A stretch of 44,221 nucleotides of DNA from Thermosediminibacterales bacterium. Its GTDB lineage: Bacteria > Bacillota > Thermosediminibacteria > Koleobacterales > JARRCM01. Made by a program: the position numbers and the translations under genes. Shown piece by piece: positions 7,134-14,532 of this stretch (the stretch's first letter is position 1; every line of letters starts with the position of its first letter). Location of the stretch: NCBI GenBank assembly GCA_029982205.1, contig JARRCM010000017.1, forward strand, positions 1 through 44,221, in the 5' to 3' direction. The notes under the pieces are model-generated. The model ran no database searches. It was not told where the DNA came from and worked only from the letters and a program-made list of their open reading frames with translations.

Positions 7134-7511
7134 ATGTCAAGGCCGAAGCTTGCGCCCGAGGAAGAACAAAAAAGAATGAGGCTATATCGGCAAGGCATGC
7201 CGGACGACAAAATTGCTGAAGTTGTAGGGGTCACAAGGAGAGCAATTTGTCTGTGGCGGCATAGCAGAGGTCTGCCGCTGAATAGAAAACGAACAAAACG
7301 AACAAATAGAAAAAAAGTGAATAAAAGGAGTAGTCTAGTAAAAAGGATTAGAGCAGACAGAAGAATTAAATCTGTGCCTATGGAAACGGTGCTTTCACCG
7401 GAACAATGCAGCGTGATGCGGCAATTTATGACGCACTTGGTATTCGCAAAAAAGCTCAATCCGGAGCTGAATGTTGGGCAATTCATGAAAGAGTATAGAA
7501 AGGTGATGTAG
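7134..7511 (+). CDS. helix-turn-helix phage protein
   Basis: A 125-aa very basic protein. ATG 7134 (or GTG 7131) fits the AAGGAGTG at 7118-7125. Residues ~18-45 (PDDKIAEVVGVTRRAICLWR) are a clear helix-turn-helix of the homeodomain-like/resolvase type, followed by a Lys/Arg-rich stretch. The C-terminal ~40 residues contain an FMTHLVFAKKLNPELNVGQF segment of unknown role. Likely a DNA-binding regulator of the early operon. Confidence 0.65.
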   Translation: MSRPKLAPEEEQKRMRLYRQGMPDDKIAEVVGVTRRAICLWRHSRGLPLNRKRTKRTNRKKVNKRSSLVKRIRADRRIKSVPMETVLSPEQCSVMRQFMTHLVFAKKLNPELNVGQFMKEYRKVM

Positions 7512-7514
7512 CTG

Positions 7515-7673
7515 GTGAACGATTGGGCGAAAGAAAATTATTATGCTTTGTATTTATCCATAGTTAGGGGATATTCAGTAGATAAAGCTTTATTACAATT
7601 TGGTTTGAGAGAAAACACAAAAAGAAAGAAGAATAAAGAGGTGAAGACTAGTGGAAAACCCTGCAAATTTTAA
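7515..7673 (+). CDS. short basic phage protein (52 aa)
   Basis: A 52-aa frame from GTG 7515, with AGGTGATG at 7501-7508. The first ~30 residues (WAKENYYALYLSIVRGYSVD) look helical and may be a degenerate HTH. The tail is Lys/Arg-rich. It overlaps the next gene by 23 nt in another frame, as is usual in compact phage operons. Supported by the start signal and position only. Confidence 0.45.
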   Translation: MNDWAKENYYALYLSIVRGYSVDKALLQFGLRENTKRKKNKEVKTSGKPCKF

Positions 7674-7863
7674 TGACGTTATCCAAGGGATTGATCCTGA
7701 ATTACTACGAGAAATCGAAAATACTAAACAATGCCTGGAGCTGGCAGAGCAGCATCTGAACAATGCAGAAGGTGATTTCATTGAAGTAGCGATATACGAA
7801 ATTGAGGCATACAGGCGGAAGCTACGAGCGCTATATAGGAAAGCCAGGGGTGAGTGTGCGTGA
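7651..7863 (+). CDS. small helical phage protein (70 aa)
   Basis: A 70-aa protein from GTG 7651, with AGAGGTG upstream. The sequence has long charged amphipathic helices (LELAEQHLNNAEGDFIEVAI), suggesting a coiled-coil or dimer. Its stop overlaps the GTG start of the RusA gene (GTGA), so they are translationally coupled. No named family. Confidence 0.55.
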   Translation: MENPANFNDVIQGIDPELLREIENTKQCLELAEQHLNNAEGDFIEVAIYEIEAYRRKLRALYRKARGECA

Positions 7864-8549
7864 TAAAATTAGTCATTCCCGGTCGGCCGATACCGAAGAA
7901 AAGACCGAGATTGAATTCAAAAAATTCAAGGTCATATGTTTATACACCGCCTGAAACTGCAGAATATGAAAGGAAAGTAGGTTGGTATGCACTGCAGGCA
8001 GCGAAAGGCAAATCGTTTTCAAACGATATAGCGGTATTTATTAAGTTGTATTTCAAGGACAGAAGGTTTGGAGATGTGGATAATTATGGGAAGGCTTTGC
8101 TTGATGCTATTCAAGGGATTGTTTTTGATAACGACAAGCAGGTAGCAAAACTTCATATTGAACGATATATAGACGATAACGAAAGAGCAGAAATTGAGAT
8201 CAGGGAGGTTGGCTGCGAAATGATAGACACAAATAGCATTTTTAAAGAAGTGCAAAAGGAACTGCTTTTATCGATGATAAAAGGCATGACTGAAGAACAA
8301 AAAAATACCATTATAGCTGCAGGCATATCTCAAATGATGGACAAAATCTTGAATGATTCAGATTACAGATGGGAATTGCGAAAAATGCTTGAAAAAGAAG
8401 GGCTTCGCTATGCGGCAGAATACATACGACAAAAAGATGTACAGAAGAGAATAAAAGAAAGTGCACATAGGGCAGTAGAAGCGGTAATGAATGGAATAAT
8501 AGGAGAACTAGCAGAAGCCATAAGGAGGGTAGTCCCATACGGTGAATGA
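7860..8549 (+). CDS. rusA: RusA-family Holliday junction resolvase with extra C-terminal domain
   Basis: A 229-aa protein starting at GTG 7860 (AGGGGTGAG site). Residues 1-~118 are a RusA endonuclease fold: basic N-terminus (PGRPIPKKRPR), then the catalytic DVDNYGKALLDAIQG block with Asp and Lys residues, then FDNDKQV. RusA cuts four-way junctions before phage packaging. Family members usually end near 120-140 residues. Here ~105 more helical residues follow (NSIFKEVQKELLLSMIKGMT...), an unrecognised fusion. Next to other phage early genes. Confidence 0.85.
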   Translation: MIKLVIPGRPIPKKRPRLNSKNSRSYVYTPPETAEYERKVGWYALQAAKGKSFSNDIAVFIKLYFKDRRFGDVDNYGKALLDAIQGIVFDNDKQVAKLHIERYIDDNERAEIEIREVGCEMIDTNSIFKEVQKELLLSMIKGMTEEQKNTIIAAGISQMMDKILNDSDYRWELRKMLEKEGLRYAAEYIRQKDVQKRIKESAHRAVEAVMNGIIGELAEAIRRVVPYGE

Positions 8550-8700
8550 TGATATGCTAAAGCTGGTATGGAGAATGGTGCTTGCTACGATGGGCGGGAG
8601 AAGGGAAAGAATCTGGGACCTGTATGAGAAATATTTGCGGATGAGGCACTTATATGTGCCGATCCGAGAGTTATATCAGTCGAGAAAGAGGGCGGTTTAG
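8542..8700 (+). CDS. short basic phage protein (52 aa)
   Basis: A 52-aa frame from GTG 8542 with AAGGAGGG 12 bases upstream, overlapping the resolvase stop by 8 nt. It is rich in Arg, Met and Leu and probably helical. A start at ATG 8554 is possible. Supported by the ribosome site and gap filling only, so confidence is moderate. Confidence 0.45.
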   Translation: MNDDMLKLVWRMVLATMGGRRERIWDLYEKYLRMRHLYVPIRELYQSRKRAV

Positions 8701-8726
8701 TGACATCAAAGTAAGGAGGCTGGAGG

Positions 8727-9170
8727 ATGAGTGTTTTAGACAGAAAAACGTTTAAGCTACTGGAATGGAATCTATATAATTATAAAAAAACTAAACAAGA
8801 AATCGAAGACTACAGGGAGACTATCTTATCTTCCAGCCCTCCAGAGTTTGGTGAGTGGGGCGGGGGTATTAGTTATCATTCTGATCCAACGGCATTGAAG
8901 GCAATTAAGCTATTAAAACCTTCAATGCTGAAGAAAGAAAAGTGGACCATGGTAATTGAGAAAACCGTTGCCCGTTTTTGCGATGAAGACAAAGGAAAAT
9001 TGATTAGATTGAAATATTTTGAACAAGAAAGCAGGAAGAATATATGCGAAAAGTTACATATAGAGCGGAGGACGTATTACACCTGGATAAATGAAATAAT
9101 TTTATACATGGCATTACTAGCGCAAAAGTATGGATTAATCGATATTGAGAAAAAAGAAAAAGCAGGTTAA
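8727..9170 (+). CDS. ArpU/RinA-type late transcription activator
   Basis: A 147-aa protein from ATG 8727 (AAGGAGG site). The N-terminal half carries the SYHSDPTALKAIKL pattern typical of the ArpU/RinA group of phage late regulators. The C-terminal half (RKNICEKLHIERRTYYTWIN) is a sigma-70 region-4-like helix-turn-helix. Family members switch on packaging and structural genes. It is the last gene of the early operon, directly before a likely late promoter. Confidence 0.75.
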   Translation: MSVLDRKTFKLLEWNLYNYKKTKQEIEDYRETILSSSPPEFGEWGGGISYHSDPTALKAIKLLKPSMLKKEKWTMVIEKTVARFCDEDKGKLIRLKYFEQESRKNICEKLHIERRTYYTWINEIILYMALLAQKYGLIDIEKKEKAG

Positions 9171-9208
9171 AAGTGCAGCACACTTTTGGGTTTTATATGT
9201 GTTATGAT
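9169..9208 (+). promoter_or_regulatory. candidate late promoter with upstream palindrome
   Basis: An extended -10, TGTTATGAT, lies at 9200-9208. No good -35 is present. In its place, centred about 27 bases upstream of the -10, is a perfect palindrome AAAAGTG-CAGCA-CACTTTT (9169-9187). A missing -35 replaced by a dyad fits an activator-dependent promoter for the ArpU-like protein just upstream. The dyad could alternatively be a weak hairpin ending the early transcript. Confidence 0.4.
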
Positions 9209-9342
9209 AGTAGTGTAAGATAGTAACTTTGTAATACAAATTATTTTTAAAGATCCTCAAGCAACAGATAAAAGACCAGAAAGCAAAAAGTTAGATGATG
9301 AGAAGGTAAAAGAATTAAAAAACAAATATAGAATAAAACGTT

Positions 9343-9363
9343 AGAGCCACTAGGCTCTTTATT
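9343..9363 (+). terminator. weak hairpin with T-rich tail
   Basis: AGAGCC (9343-9348) pairs with GGCTCT (9353-9358) around ACTA and is followed by TTATT. It is short and only moderately T-rich. It closes a start-less open frame (9219-9344) that may be decayed coding sequence. The 9171-9387 gap holds otherwise only the promoter described above. Confidence 0.4.
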
Positions 9364-9372
9364 CATGCCTAA

Positions 9373-9396
9373 AATAAAAAAAGGCCTTTATGGCCT
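9373..9396 (-). terminator. terminator of hicAB
   Basis: On the minus strand AGGCC-ATAAA-GGCCT is followed directly by seven T. The stop codon of the antitoxin gene lies in the loop, so the hairpin ends that operon tightly. Confidence 0.75.
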
Positions 9397-9795
9397 ATCG
9401 TGGATACCAAGTTTTTCTTTTAATGCATTTTGTAATATTTGAGAGAAATTGACGTTATTGTTTTCTGCTATAGTATTTAACCATGCTGGTATAGTAAGTG
9501 TTTTTTTAACTGCACGGTTATCATGTTTTTTGCGGTATTCTATCATATCAATATCAATTAAAGTAACAAATTGACCGGGTTTTATTTTTATTTGTTCGGG
9601 TTTAGAAGAAGTTGGTATAGGAGCCTTTTCTTCTTCGAGAGAGTAAAGATAAAGGCCTAAAGCGTCTCTGGCCATTTCAATGGCCTGTTCGAGAGTATCT
9701 CCTTCTGTGCAGCAACCCAAAAGGTCAGGAAAAGTTACAGAGTAACCGCCAACATCTTCAATTTGAAAAATAGCTGGGTAAACATATTTAGCCAT
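9388..9795 (-). CDS. hicB: HicB-family antitoxin
   Basis: A 135-aa antitoxin. ATG 9795 is preferred over the ATG five codons earlier because GGAGGT sits between them. Residues 1-~75 form the partial RNase-H-like HicB domain (YPAIFQIEDVGGYSVTFPDLLGC, then GDTLEQAIEMARDAL). The C-terminus (~90-135) is a ribbon-helix-helix-like DNA-binding part (NVNFSQILQNALKEKL). It neutralises the HicA RNase and represses the pair. Reversed with respect to the phage genes, between the late activator and terminase, as a cargo cassette. Confidence 0.9.
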   Translation of the reverse strand: MAKYVYPAIFQIEDVGGYSVTFPDLLGCCTEGDTLEQAIEMARDALGLYLYSLEEEKAPIPTSSKPEQIKIKPGQFVTLIDIDMIEYRKKHDNRAVKKTLTIPAWLNTIAENNNVNFSQILQNALKEKLGIHDRP

Positions 9796-9842
9796 TTTAG
9801 ATACCTCCATTTCTATGTTTTAAAATATCCTCGTAGCAGGGC

Positions 9843-10025
9843 TTATTTCAACCCTGCCTGTTTGAGGATATTGTTTAGAGTTCCTGGTTTTAGGTCTTTA
9901 TTGTGGTAGGGGATTACTGGTCTTCCGGGTTTACTGGGATGCTTTAGGATGTAATGTGAACCTTGTATTCTATCTATGTACCATCCTTCAGCTTTCAGCT
10001 TTTTTATTAATTCTTTTGGTTTCAT
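9843..10025 (-). CDS. hicA: HicA-family mRNA interferase toxin
   Basis: A 60-aa dsRBD-like toxin that cleaves mRNA when free. It has the family pattern KxLKAEGWxxxRxxGSH with catalytic His24, then PVIPYHNKDLKPGTL. The length is normal. ATG 10025 follows AGGAGGGG. Toxin is upstream of antitoxin, 47 nt apart, the usual hicAB order. Both share the promoter at 10050-10078. Confidence 0.92.
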   Translation of the reverse strand: MKPKELIKKLKAEGWYIDRIQGSHYILKHPSKPGRPVIPYHNKDLKPGTLNNILKQAGLK

Positions 10026-10049
10026 TTGTTATCCCCTCCTGACAATTAT

Positions 10050-10078
10050 ATTATAATACGTATTAATACGTGCGTCAA
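10050..10078 (-). promoter_or_regulatory. hicAB promoter with operator in its spacer
   Basis: Read on the minus strand: -35 TTGACG (10073-10078), a 17-bp spacer, and -10 TATAAT (10050-10055), a near-consensus sigma-A promoter. The spacer contains a perfect 14-bp palindrome, ACGTATTAATACGT (10058-10071). Its position between the boxes fits autorepression by the DNA-binding C-terminus of HicB. Confidence 0.85.
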
Positions 10079-10133
10079 GAGTTTTTTCAAAAAATTATGG
10101 AGCTACCGGCTCTTTCTCTTTTTCAAACAAAGC

Positions 10134-10180
10134 GGGTCCTTTCGAGAGATATAGAGGTTGCGGAAGCTCGCGAGCCCAAA
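10134..10180. other. candidate cos region
   Basis: GC-rich island in an AT-rich gap, just before the small terminase gene. It begins GGGTCCTTTCGAGAG and ends with the perfect palindrome GCTCGCGAGC (10166-10175). Phages with GpA-type terminases package from cos sites lying just upstream of the small subunit gene, as in lambda. The match is by position and composition; the nick sites are not known. Confidence 0.4.
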
Positions 10181-10244
10181 ATTCGGCTAGATTTACAGCA
10201 AAAAAATCAAATTTCCTTCGATGCTCATAAGGAGAGGATTTAGA

Positions 10245-10796
10245 ATGGATTTTAAATGCGATGTTGATGTAGTTGCAAAATTCCTAGATTTAACTACTAG
10301 AAGAGTTTACCAGCTGGTAAAAGCAGAAGTTATAGAAAGACTTCCAGACGGGAAATTTGACTTAAAAGATGTTTCGGAAAAATACTATGAATTTAAGTTT
10401 GGCAGCGGAAGCAGAGATTTAAACCAGGTCAAGGCTGAACATGAAGAAGTTAAGAAACGAATTAGTGAACTCAAACTGGCAAAAATGGAAGGAAAACTGC
10501 ATGAAGCAGATGATGTAGAACTGATTATGACAAATATGCTTGTCACCTTCCGTAACCGGATATTGTCAATACCTTCAAAACTCGCACCACAGCTAATTGG
10601 CATGAAAAACATCGGCAAAATAAGCGATTTGATAGATAGAGAGCTTCGAGACGCTTTGAGCGAGCTATCAGAGTACGATCCGGCTTTATTCGCTAGAGAA
10701 GATATCATAGAGGGTGATGATGGTGCAGAAGAAGACGATCGATCTGTTCCAGAAGATACTGAAAGCGGTTGCTCCACCACCGAGCCTAACAATTAG
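10245..10796 (+). CDS. terminase small subunit (Nu1-like)
   Basis: A 183-aa DNA-recognition subunit of the packaging motor. ATG 10245 fits AAGGAGAGG at 10229-10237; ATG 10221 is an unlikely longer start. Residues 1-50 (DVVAKFLDLTTRRVYQLVKA) form a winged-helix/MerR-like domain as in lambda Nu1. A charged helical middle (~60-140) is the expected self-association region. The acidic C-terminus likely contacts the large subunit, whose gene overlaps its end. Confidence 0.85.
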   Translation: MDFKCDVDVVAKFLDLTTRRVYQLVKAEVIERLPDGKFDLKDVSEKYYEFKFGSGSRDLNQVKAEHEEVKKRISELKLAKMEGKLHEADDVELIMTNMLVTFRNRILSIPSKLAPQLIGMKNIGKISDLIDRELRDALSELSEYDPALFAREDIIEGDDGAEEDDRSVPEDTESGCSTTEPNN

Positions 10797-12564
10797 TGAG
10801 TGGGCTGATCGCTACAGAAAACTATCCTCAGAAACATCTGCAGAACCCGGGCAATGGCGAACGGATCGGGCGCCTTACCAGCGGGAAATCATGGATTCAA
10901 TAAACGATCCGGAGATTGAAAAAATAGTGGTAATGAGCAGCAGTCAGGTAGGTAAGAGTGAAATTATTTTAAATACTATAGGTTATTACATAGATAATGA
11001 TCCCTGTCCTATGTTGTTAATACAACCAACAATTGAAACTGCTCAAGATTTTTCAAAAAGACGTATATCTCCATTAATCCGAGATACTGAGGTTCTTAGA
11101 GATAAAGTTGCTGATAGCAAAACCAGAGATGCTAATAATACAATCCTAATGAAAGTATTTCCCGGAGGTTTTCTTGCAATAGGTGGAGCGAACAGCCCAG
11201 CTGGGCTTGCAAGTAGGCCTATAAGAATATTACTTGCTGATGAAATTGACCGTTATCCTGATAGCGCCGGTTCTGAAGGCGATCCACTTGCTTTGGCTGA
11301 AAAACGGACCATAACTTTCTGGAATAAGAAAAAAATTTATGTTTCTACTCCAACAATCAAGGGGATATCTAGAATTGAGGATGAATATGAGCAGGGGACC
11401 CAGGAAAAATGGTGTTTAAAGTGTCCAAACTGCGGAAAATATCAATTTATAAATTTATATGGCATTAAATTTGAGTATGAAAAGGATGAGAAAGGCAACT
11501 ATAAAGTTTGGGATATAAATTTTCAATGCCCTGACTGCCTTGAAAAATTCAATGAGCACACATGGAAAGACCAGCCCGGCAAATGGATCGCAGACAACCC
11601 TAATGTTAAAGGGGTTAGAAGCTTCCACCTCAATTCATTCGTTAGCCCTTGGGTTTCCTGGGAAGAAATTATAAAGGAATGGCTTAAAGTAAAAAAAGAC
11701 CCTGAGCAATACAAAGTTTTTAAGAACACAGTTCTCGGCCAGACATGGGAAGAAAAAGGAGAAATTGAGAGCGAGGATTTCTTGCTAGAACGTAGAGAAG
11801 AGTATCCTGCGGATTTACCGGACAAAGTTTTGCTACTTACAGCAGGCGTTGACGTTCAGGATGACAGGTTAGAATATGAAGTTGTTGGCTGGGGAAAAGG
11901 CCAGGAGTCCTGGGGAATTGAATACGGGTTTATTATGGGCCGACCGGACGATCCGACAACCTGGCAGCTGTTATCCGATAAACTTGACCAAGTTTATTAC
12001 TTTAAAAATGGCCTGGGGTTGAAAGTGGCCTGTACCTGCGTGGACTCCGGAGGACATTATACCTCGGAAGTTTATCGTTTTTGCAAAGCAAATGAACACA
12101 GAAGAATATTTGCCGTCAAAGGTAAAGGCGGCCCTGGAATACCGTTAATTCATAAGATATACCGCAGCAAAAAGGAAAATGCTGCGGTGTTTATTTTGGG
12201 TGTTGATAGTGGTAAGTCAACTATTATGTCCAGACTAAAGATAAAACAGCCCGGAGACGGATATTGTCATTTCCCATTACAAAAAGAACGTGGATATGAT
12301 CGGCAATACTTTAAAGGACTCATATCTGAAAAACTTGTTAGGAGAAAAAGAAATGGTCAAATAAGATTGGTATGGGAAAAAATAAATGAAAGTCAGCGAA
12401 ACGAACCTTTAGACATACGAAATTATGCTCTTGCAGCTTTAAATATATTAAATCCAAACTTTGAATCCCTCGAAAAAAGACTTAAAAACGGCAAAAAAAG
12501 TGGAATTAATACGGTAAAAACAAAAAGACGGCGTGGAGTAATTAGAAAAGGTATTCAAATATAA
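10720..12564 (+). CDS. terminase large subunit, GpA family
   Basis: A 614-aa ATPase/nuclease that cuts and pumps DNA into the prohead. Walker-A-like SSSQVGKS lies at 73-80 and Walker B LLADEID at 171-177. Two CxxC pairs (CPNC, CPDC) form a zinc ribbon near 230-270. The nuclease segment begins with the GVDVQDDRLEYEVVGWG block. Family length is ~600-650, so it is intact. Starts are stacked (GTG 10714, ATG 10717, ATG 10720); AGAGGG spacing favours 10720. The gene overlaps the small subunit by 77 nt. Confidence 0.95.
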   Translation: MVQKKTIDLFQKILKAVAPPPSLTISEWADRYRKLSSETSAEPGQWRTDRAPYQREIMDSINDPEIEKIVVMSSSQVGKSEIILNTIGYYIDNDPCPMLLIQPTIETAQDFSKRRISPLIRDTEVLRDKVADSKTRDANNTILMKVFPGGFLAIGGANSPAGLASRPIRILLADEIDRYPDSAGSEGDPLALAEKRTITFWNKKKIYVSTPTIKGISRIEDEYEQGTQEKWCLKCPNCGKYQFINLYGIKFEYEKDEKGNYKVWDINFQCPDCLEKFNEHTWKDQPGKWIADNPNVKGVRSFHLNSFVSPWVSWEEIIKEWLKVKKDPEQYKVFKNTVLGQTWEEKGEIESEDFLLERREEYPADLPDKVLLLTAGVDVQDDRLEYEVVGWGKGQESWGIEYGFIMGRPDDPTTWQLLSDKLDQVYYFKNGLGLKVACTCVDSGGHYTSEVYRFCKANEHRRIFAVKGKGGPGIPLIHKIYRSKKENAAVFILGVDSGKSTIMSRLKIKQPGDGYCHFPLQKERGYDRQYFKGLISEKLVRRKRNGQIRLVWEKINESQRNEPLDIRNYALAALNILNPNFESLEKRLKNGKKSGINTVKTKRRRGVIRKGIQI

Positions 12565-12590
12565 CAAATTAGATAAAAGCGGGTGATAAG

Positions 12591-12830
12591 ATGACGGTTT
12601 CAGACCGTTTGGAAAAGGCAAAAGCCAGGTTAGATGCTTATTATGAAGCAGAATTAGCAGTATTAAGCGGACAATCCTATAAAATTGGCACTAGGAGTTT
12701 AACCAGGGCAGACTTGGGGGAAATAAGAAATGCTATTCGTGACCTTGAAAATTTGATCGAAGAACTAGAAGCTCAGGTAAACGGTCAAGGAAGGCGAAGG
12801 GCTTACAGAATAACATTAAGAGACCTCTAA
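12591..12830 (+). CDS. small head protein (DUF6148-like, gpW position)
   Basis: A 79-aa protein from ATG 12591. The pattern RLEKAKARLDAYYEAELAVL, then GQSYKIG-RSLTRADL and a helical coil matches, from memory, DUF6148 proteins found between terminase and portal genes. In lambda the head-tail joining protein gpW occupies the same slot. Likely a head completion or connector component. Confidence 0.65.
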   Translation: MTVSDRLEKAKARLDAYYEAELAVLSGQSYKIGTRSLTRADLGEIRNAIRDLENLIEELEAQVNGQGRRRAYRITLRDL

Positions 12831-12861
12831 TTAAGCGAAGGGAGGGACAGGGAGTGATACT

Positions 12862-14532
12862 ATGAACATAATTGACAAAGCAATATCATTTATTAGTCCG
12901 GAAAAGGCATTAAGACGGGAAGTAGCCCGTGCAAAACTGGAAGTATTTAAACAAATACATAATTCCGGATATGACCGGAGCGGGGCAAGCCAGGTGAAAA
13001 AGAGTTTAAAAGGCTGGAGTGCTCTGAGCAAAAGCCCCCAGGAAGATATTGACCCTAATCTTAATACCTTAAGACAGAGGTCTCGGGATTTATTCATGTC
13101 AGCCCCTTTAGCCCGTTCAGCAATCGGCACAAACAGGACCAATATAGTAGGGGCGGGGCTTAAACTGAAGGCCAAAGTGGATTACAAATTCCTGGGGCTA
13201 ACCCGGGAACAAGCAGATTCCTGGGAAAAGAATGTCGAAAGGGAATTTGCTTTGTGGGCAGATTCCAAATGGTCTGATGCGTTAAGGTTAAATAATTTCT
13301 ATGAATTACAGGCTTTGGCTCTCATCTCCTGGTTGATGAACGGAGATAGTTTTGCCCTTATAAAATATGATGAGCCCAAAAGCTGGATGCCTTACAGCTT
13401 GAGGTTACATTTAATCGAGGCAGATAGGGTTTCAACCCCTAATGTTGGTTATACAGTTAGCTTTTTTCCTAATCAAACAAACACAATTGGTATAAACAGC
13501 AAAAACGGTAACCCCATATATAACGGTGTGGAGGTTGATAAGGAAAAAGGGGAAGTTGTAGCCTATTGGATCAGCAATCAATATCCCGGTAGCAATGTTA
13601 AAGGTATTAAAACAGAGTGGAAACGAATAAAAGCTTTTGGTGAAAATACAGGAAACCCTAATATATTACAATTAATGGAACCGGAGAGATGTGAACAATA
13701 TAGGGGAGTTCCCTACTTGGCACCAGTCATAGAAGCGCTGAAACAAGTAACCAGATACACGGAAGCTGAGCTTACAGCTGCAGTTGTCCAGGCATTCTTC
13801 ACGGCTTTTATAAAACAGGAAGGGCCAAAGAACGAACTACCTTTTGGTGAAGTAATACCAGAAGAAGAACAGGTTGATAACGATCCAGCTGCATATGAAT
13901 TGGGGGCAGGAACAATAAATGTTTTAGGTGTCGGTGAGGATGTTGTGTTGGCAGATCCCAAAAGGCCTGCCAGTGGATTTGAGCCATTTGTAAATTCCAT
14001 GGCCAAACAGATTGGTGCAGCTTTGGAGATACCATATGAACTACTGATTAAAGCGTTTATGGCTTCCTATTCTGCCAGTAGAGCGGCATTGCTGGAAGCC
14101 TGGAAGGCGTTCAAAATGAGAAGAACATGGTTTGCTAACGATTTTTGCCAGCCTGTATATGAACTCTGGCTTGCAGAAGCCGTTGCCAGCGGCAGGATAA
14201 TTGCTCCGGGCTTTTTTAATGACCCGGCAATAAGAAAAGCCTGGTCAAAAGCGGAATGGATAGGCCCTGCTCCAGGCCAGGTTGATCCTGTAAAAGAAGT
14301 AACTGCAGCAATTATGAGAGTTGAACATGGTTTCTCAACCAGAGAGAAAGAAACCACCGAGCTTACGGGTGGGAATTGGGATGATAACATAGAGCAAATC
14401 ATAAGGGAAAATGAATTACTACAACAAGCAAGGGGTGATCAAAGGGAGGGGGGTAACAATAATGAAGTAAACAATATCGTTAATAAGGTTATACAAAAAG
14501 AGATAGAAAGGAGTGTGATGGAGGTTGAGTAA
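12862..14532 (+). CDS. portal protein, lambda gpB family
   Basis: A 556-aa portal, the dodecameric ring through which DNA enters the head and to which the tail joins. ATG 12862 follows a GGAG site. Family marks are the SRDLFMSAPLARSAIGTNRTNIVG stretch near 75-100 (shown here in part), a GLKLKAKVD segment, and the SYSASRAALLEAWKAFK helix near 405-420. Length is normal. Its 3' end overlaps the protease gene by 8 nt. Confidence 0.93.
   Translation: MNIIDKAISFISPEKALRREVARAKLEVFKQIHNSGYDRSGASQVKKSLKGWSALSKSPQEDIDPNLNTLRQRSRDLFMSAPLARSAIGTNRTNIVGAGLKLKAKVDYKFLGLTREQADSWEKNVEREFALWADSKWSDALRLNNFYELQALALISWLMNGDSFALIKYDEPKSWMPYSLRLHLIEADRVSTPNVGYTVSFFPNQTNTIGINSKNGNPIYNGVEVDKEKGEVVAYWISNQYPGSNVKGIKTEWKRIKAFGENTGNPNILQLMEPERCEQYRGVPYLAPVIEALKQVTRYTEAELTAAVVQAFFTAFIKQEGPKNELPFGEVIPEEEQVDNDPAAYELGAGTINVLGVGEDVVLADPKRPASGFEPFVNSMAKQIGAALEIPYELLIKAFMASYSASRAALLEAWKAFKMRRTWFANDFCQPVYELWLAEAVASGRIIAPGFFNDPAIRKAWSKAEWIGPAPGQVDPVKEVTAAIMRVEHGFSTREKETTELTGGNWDDNIEQIIRENELLQQARGDQREGGNNNEVNNIVNKVIQKEIERSVMEVE

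Noticed and set aside
9219-9344. Small protein gene reading ...KDPQATDKRPESKK...
   Set aside because: The frame has no ATG, GTG or TTG start and no ribosome site; mentioned only as possible decayed sequence.
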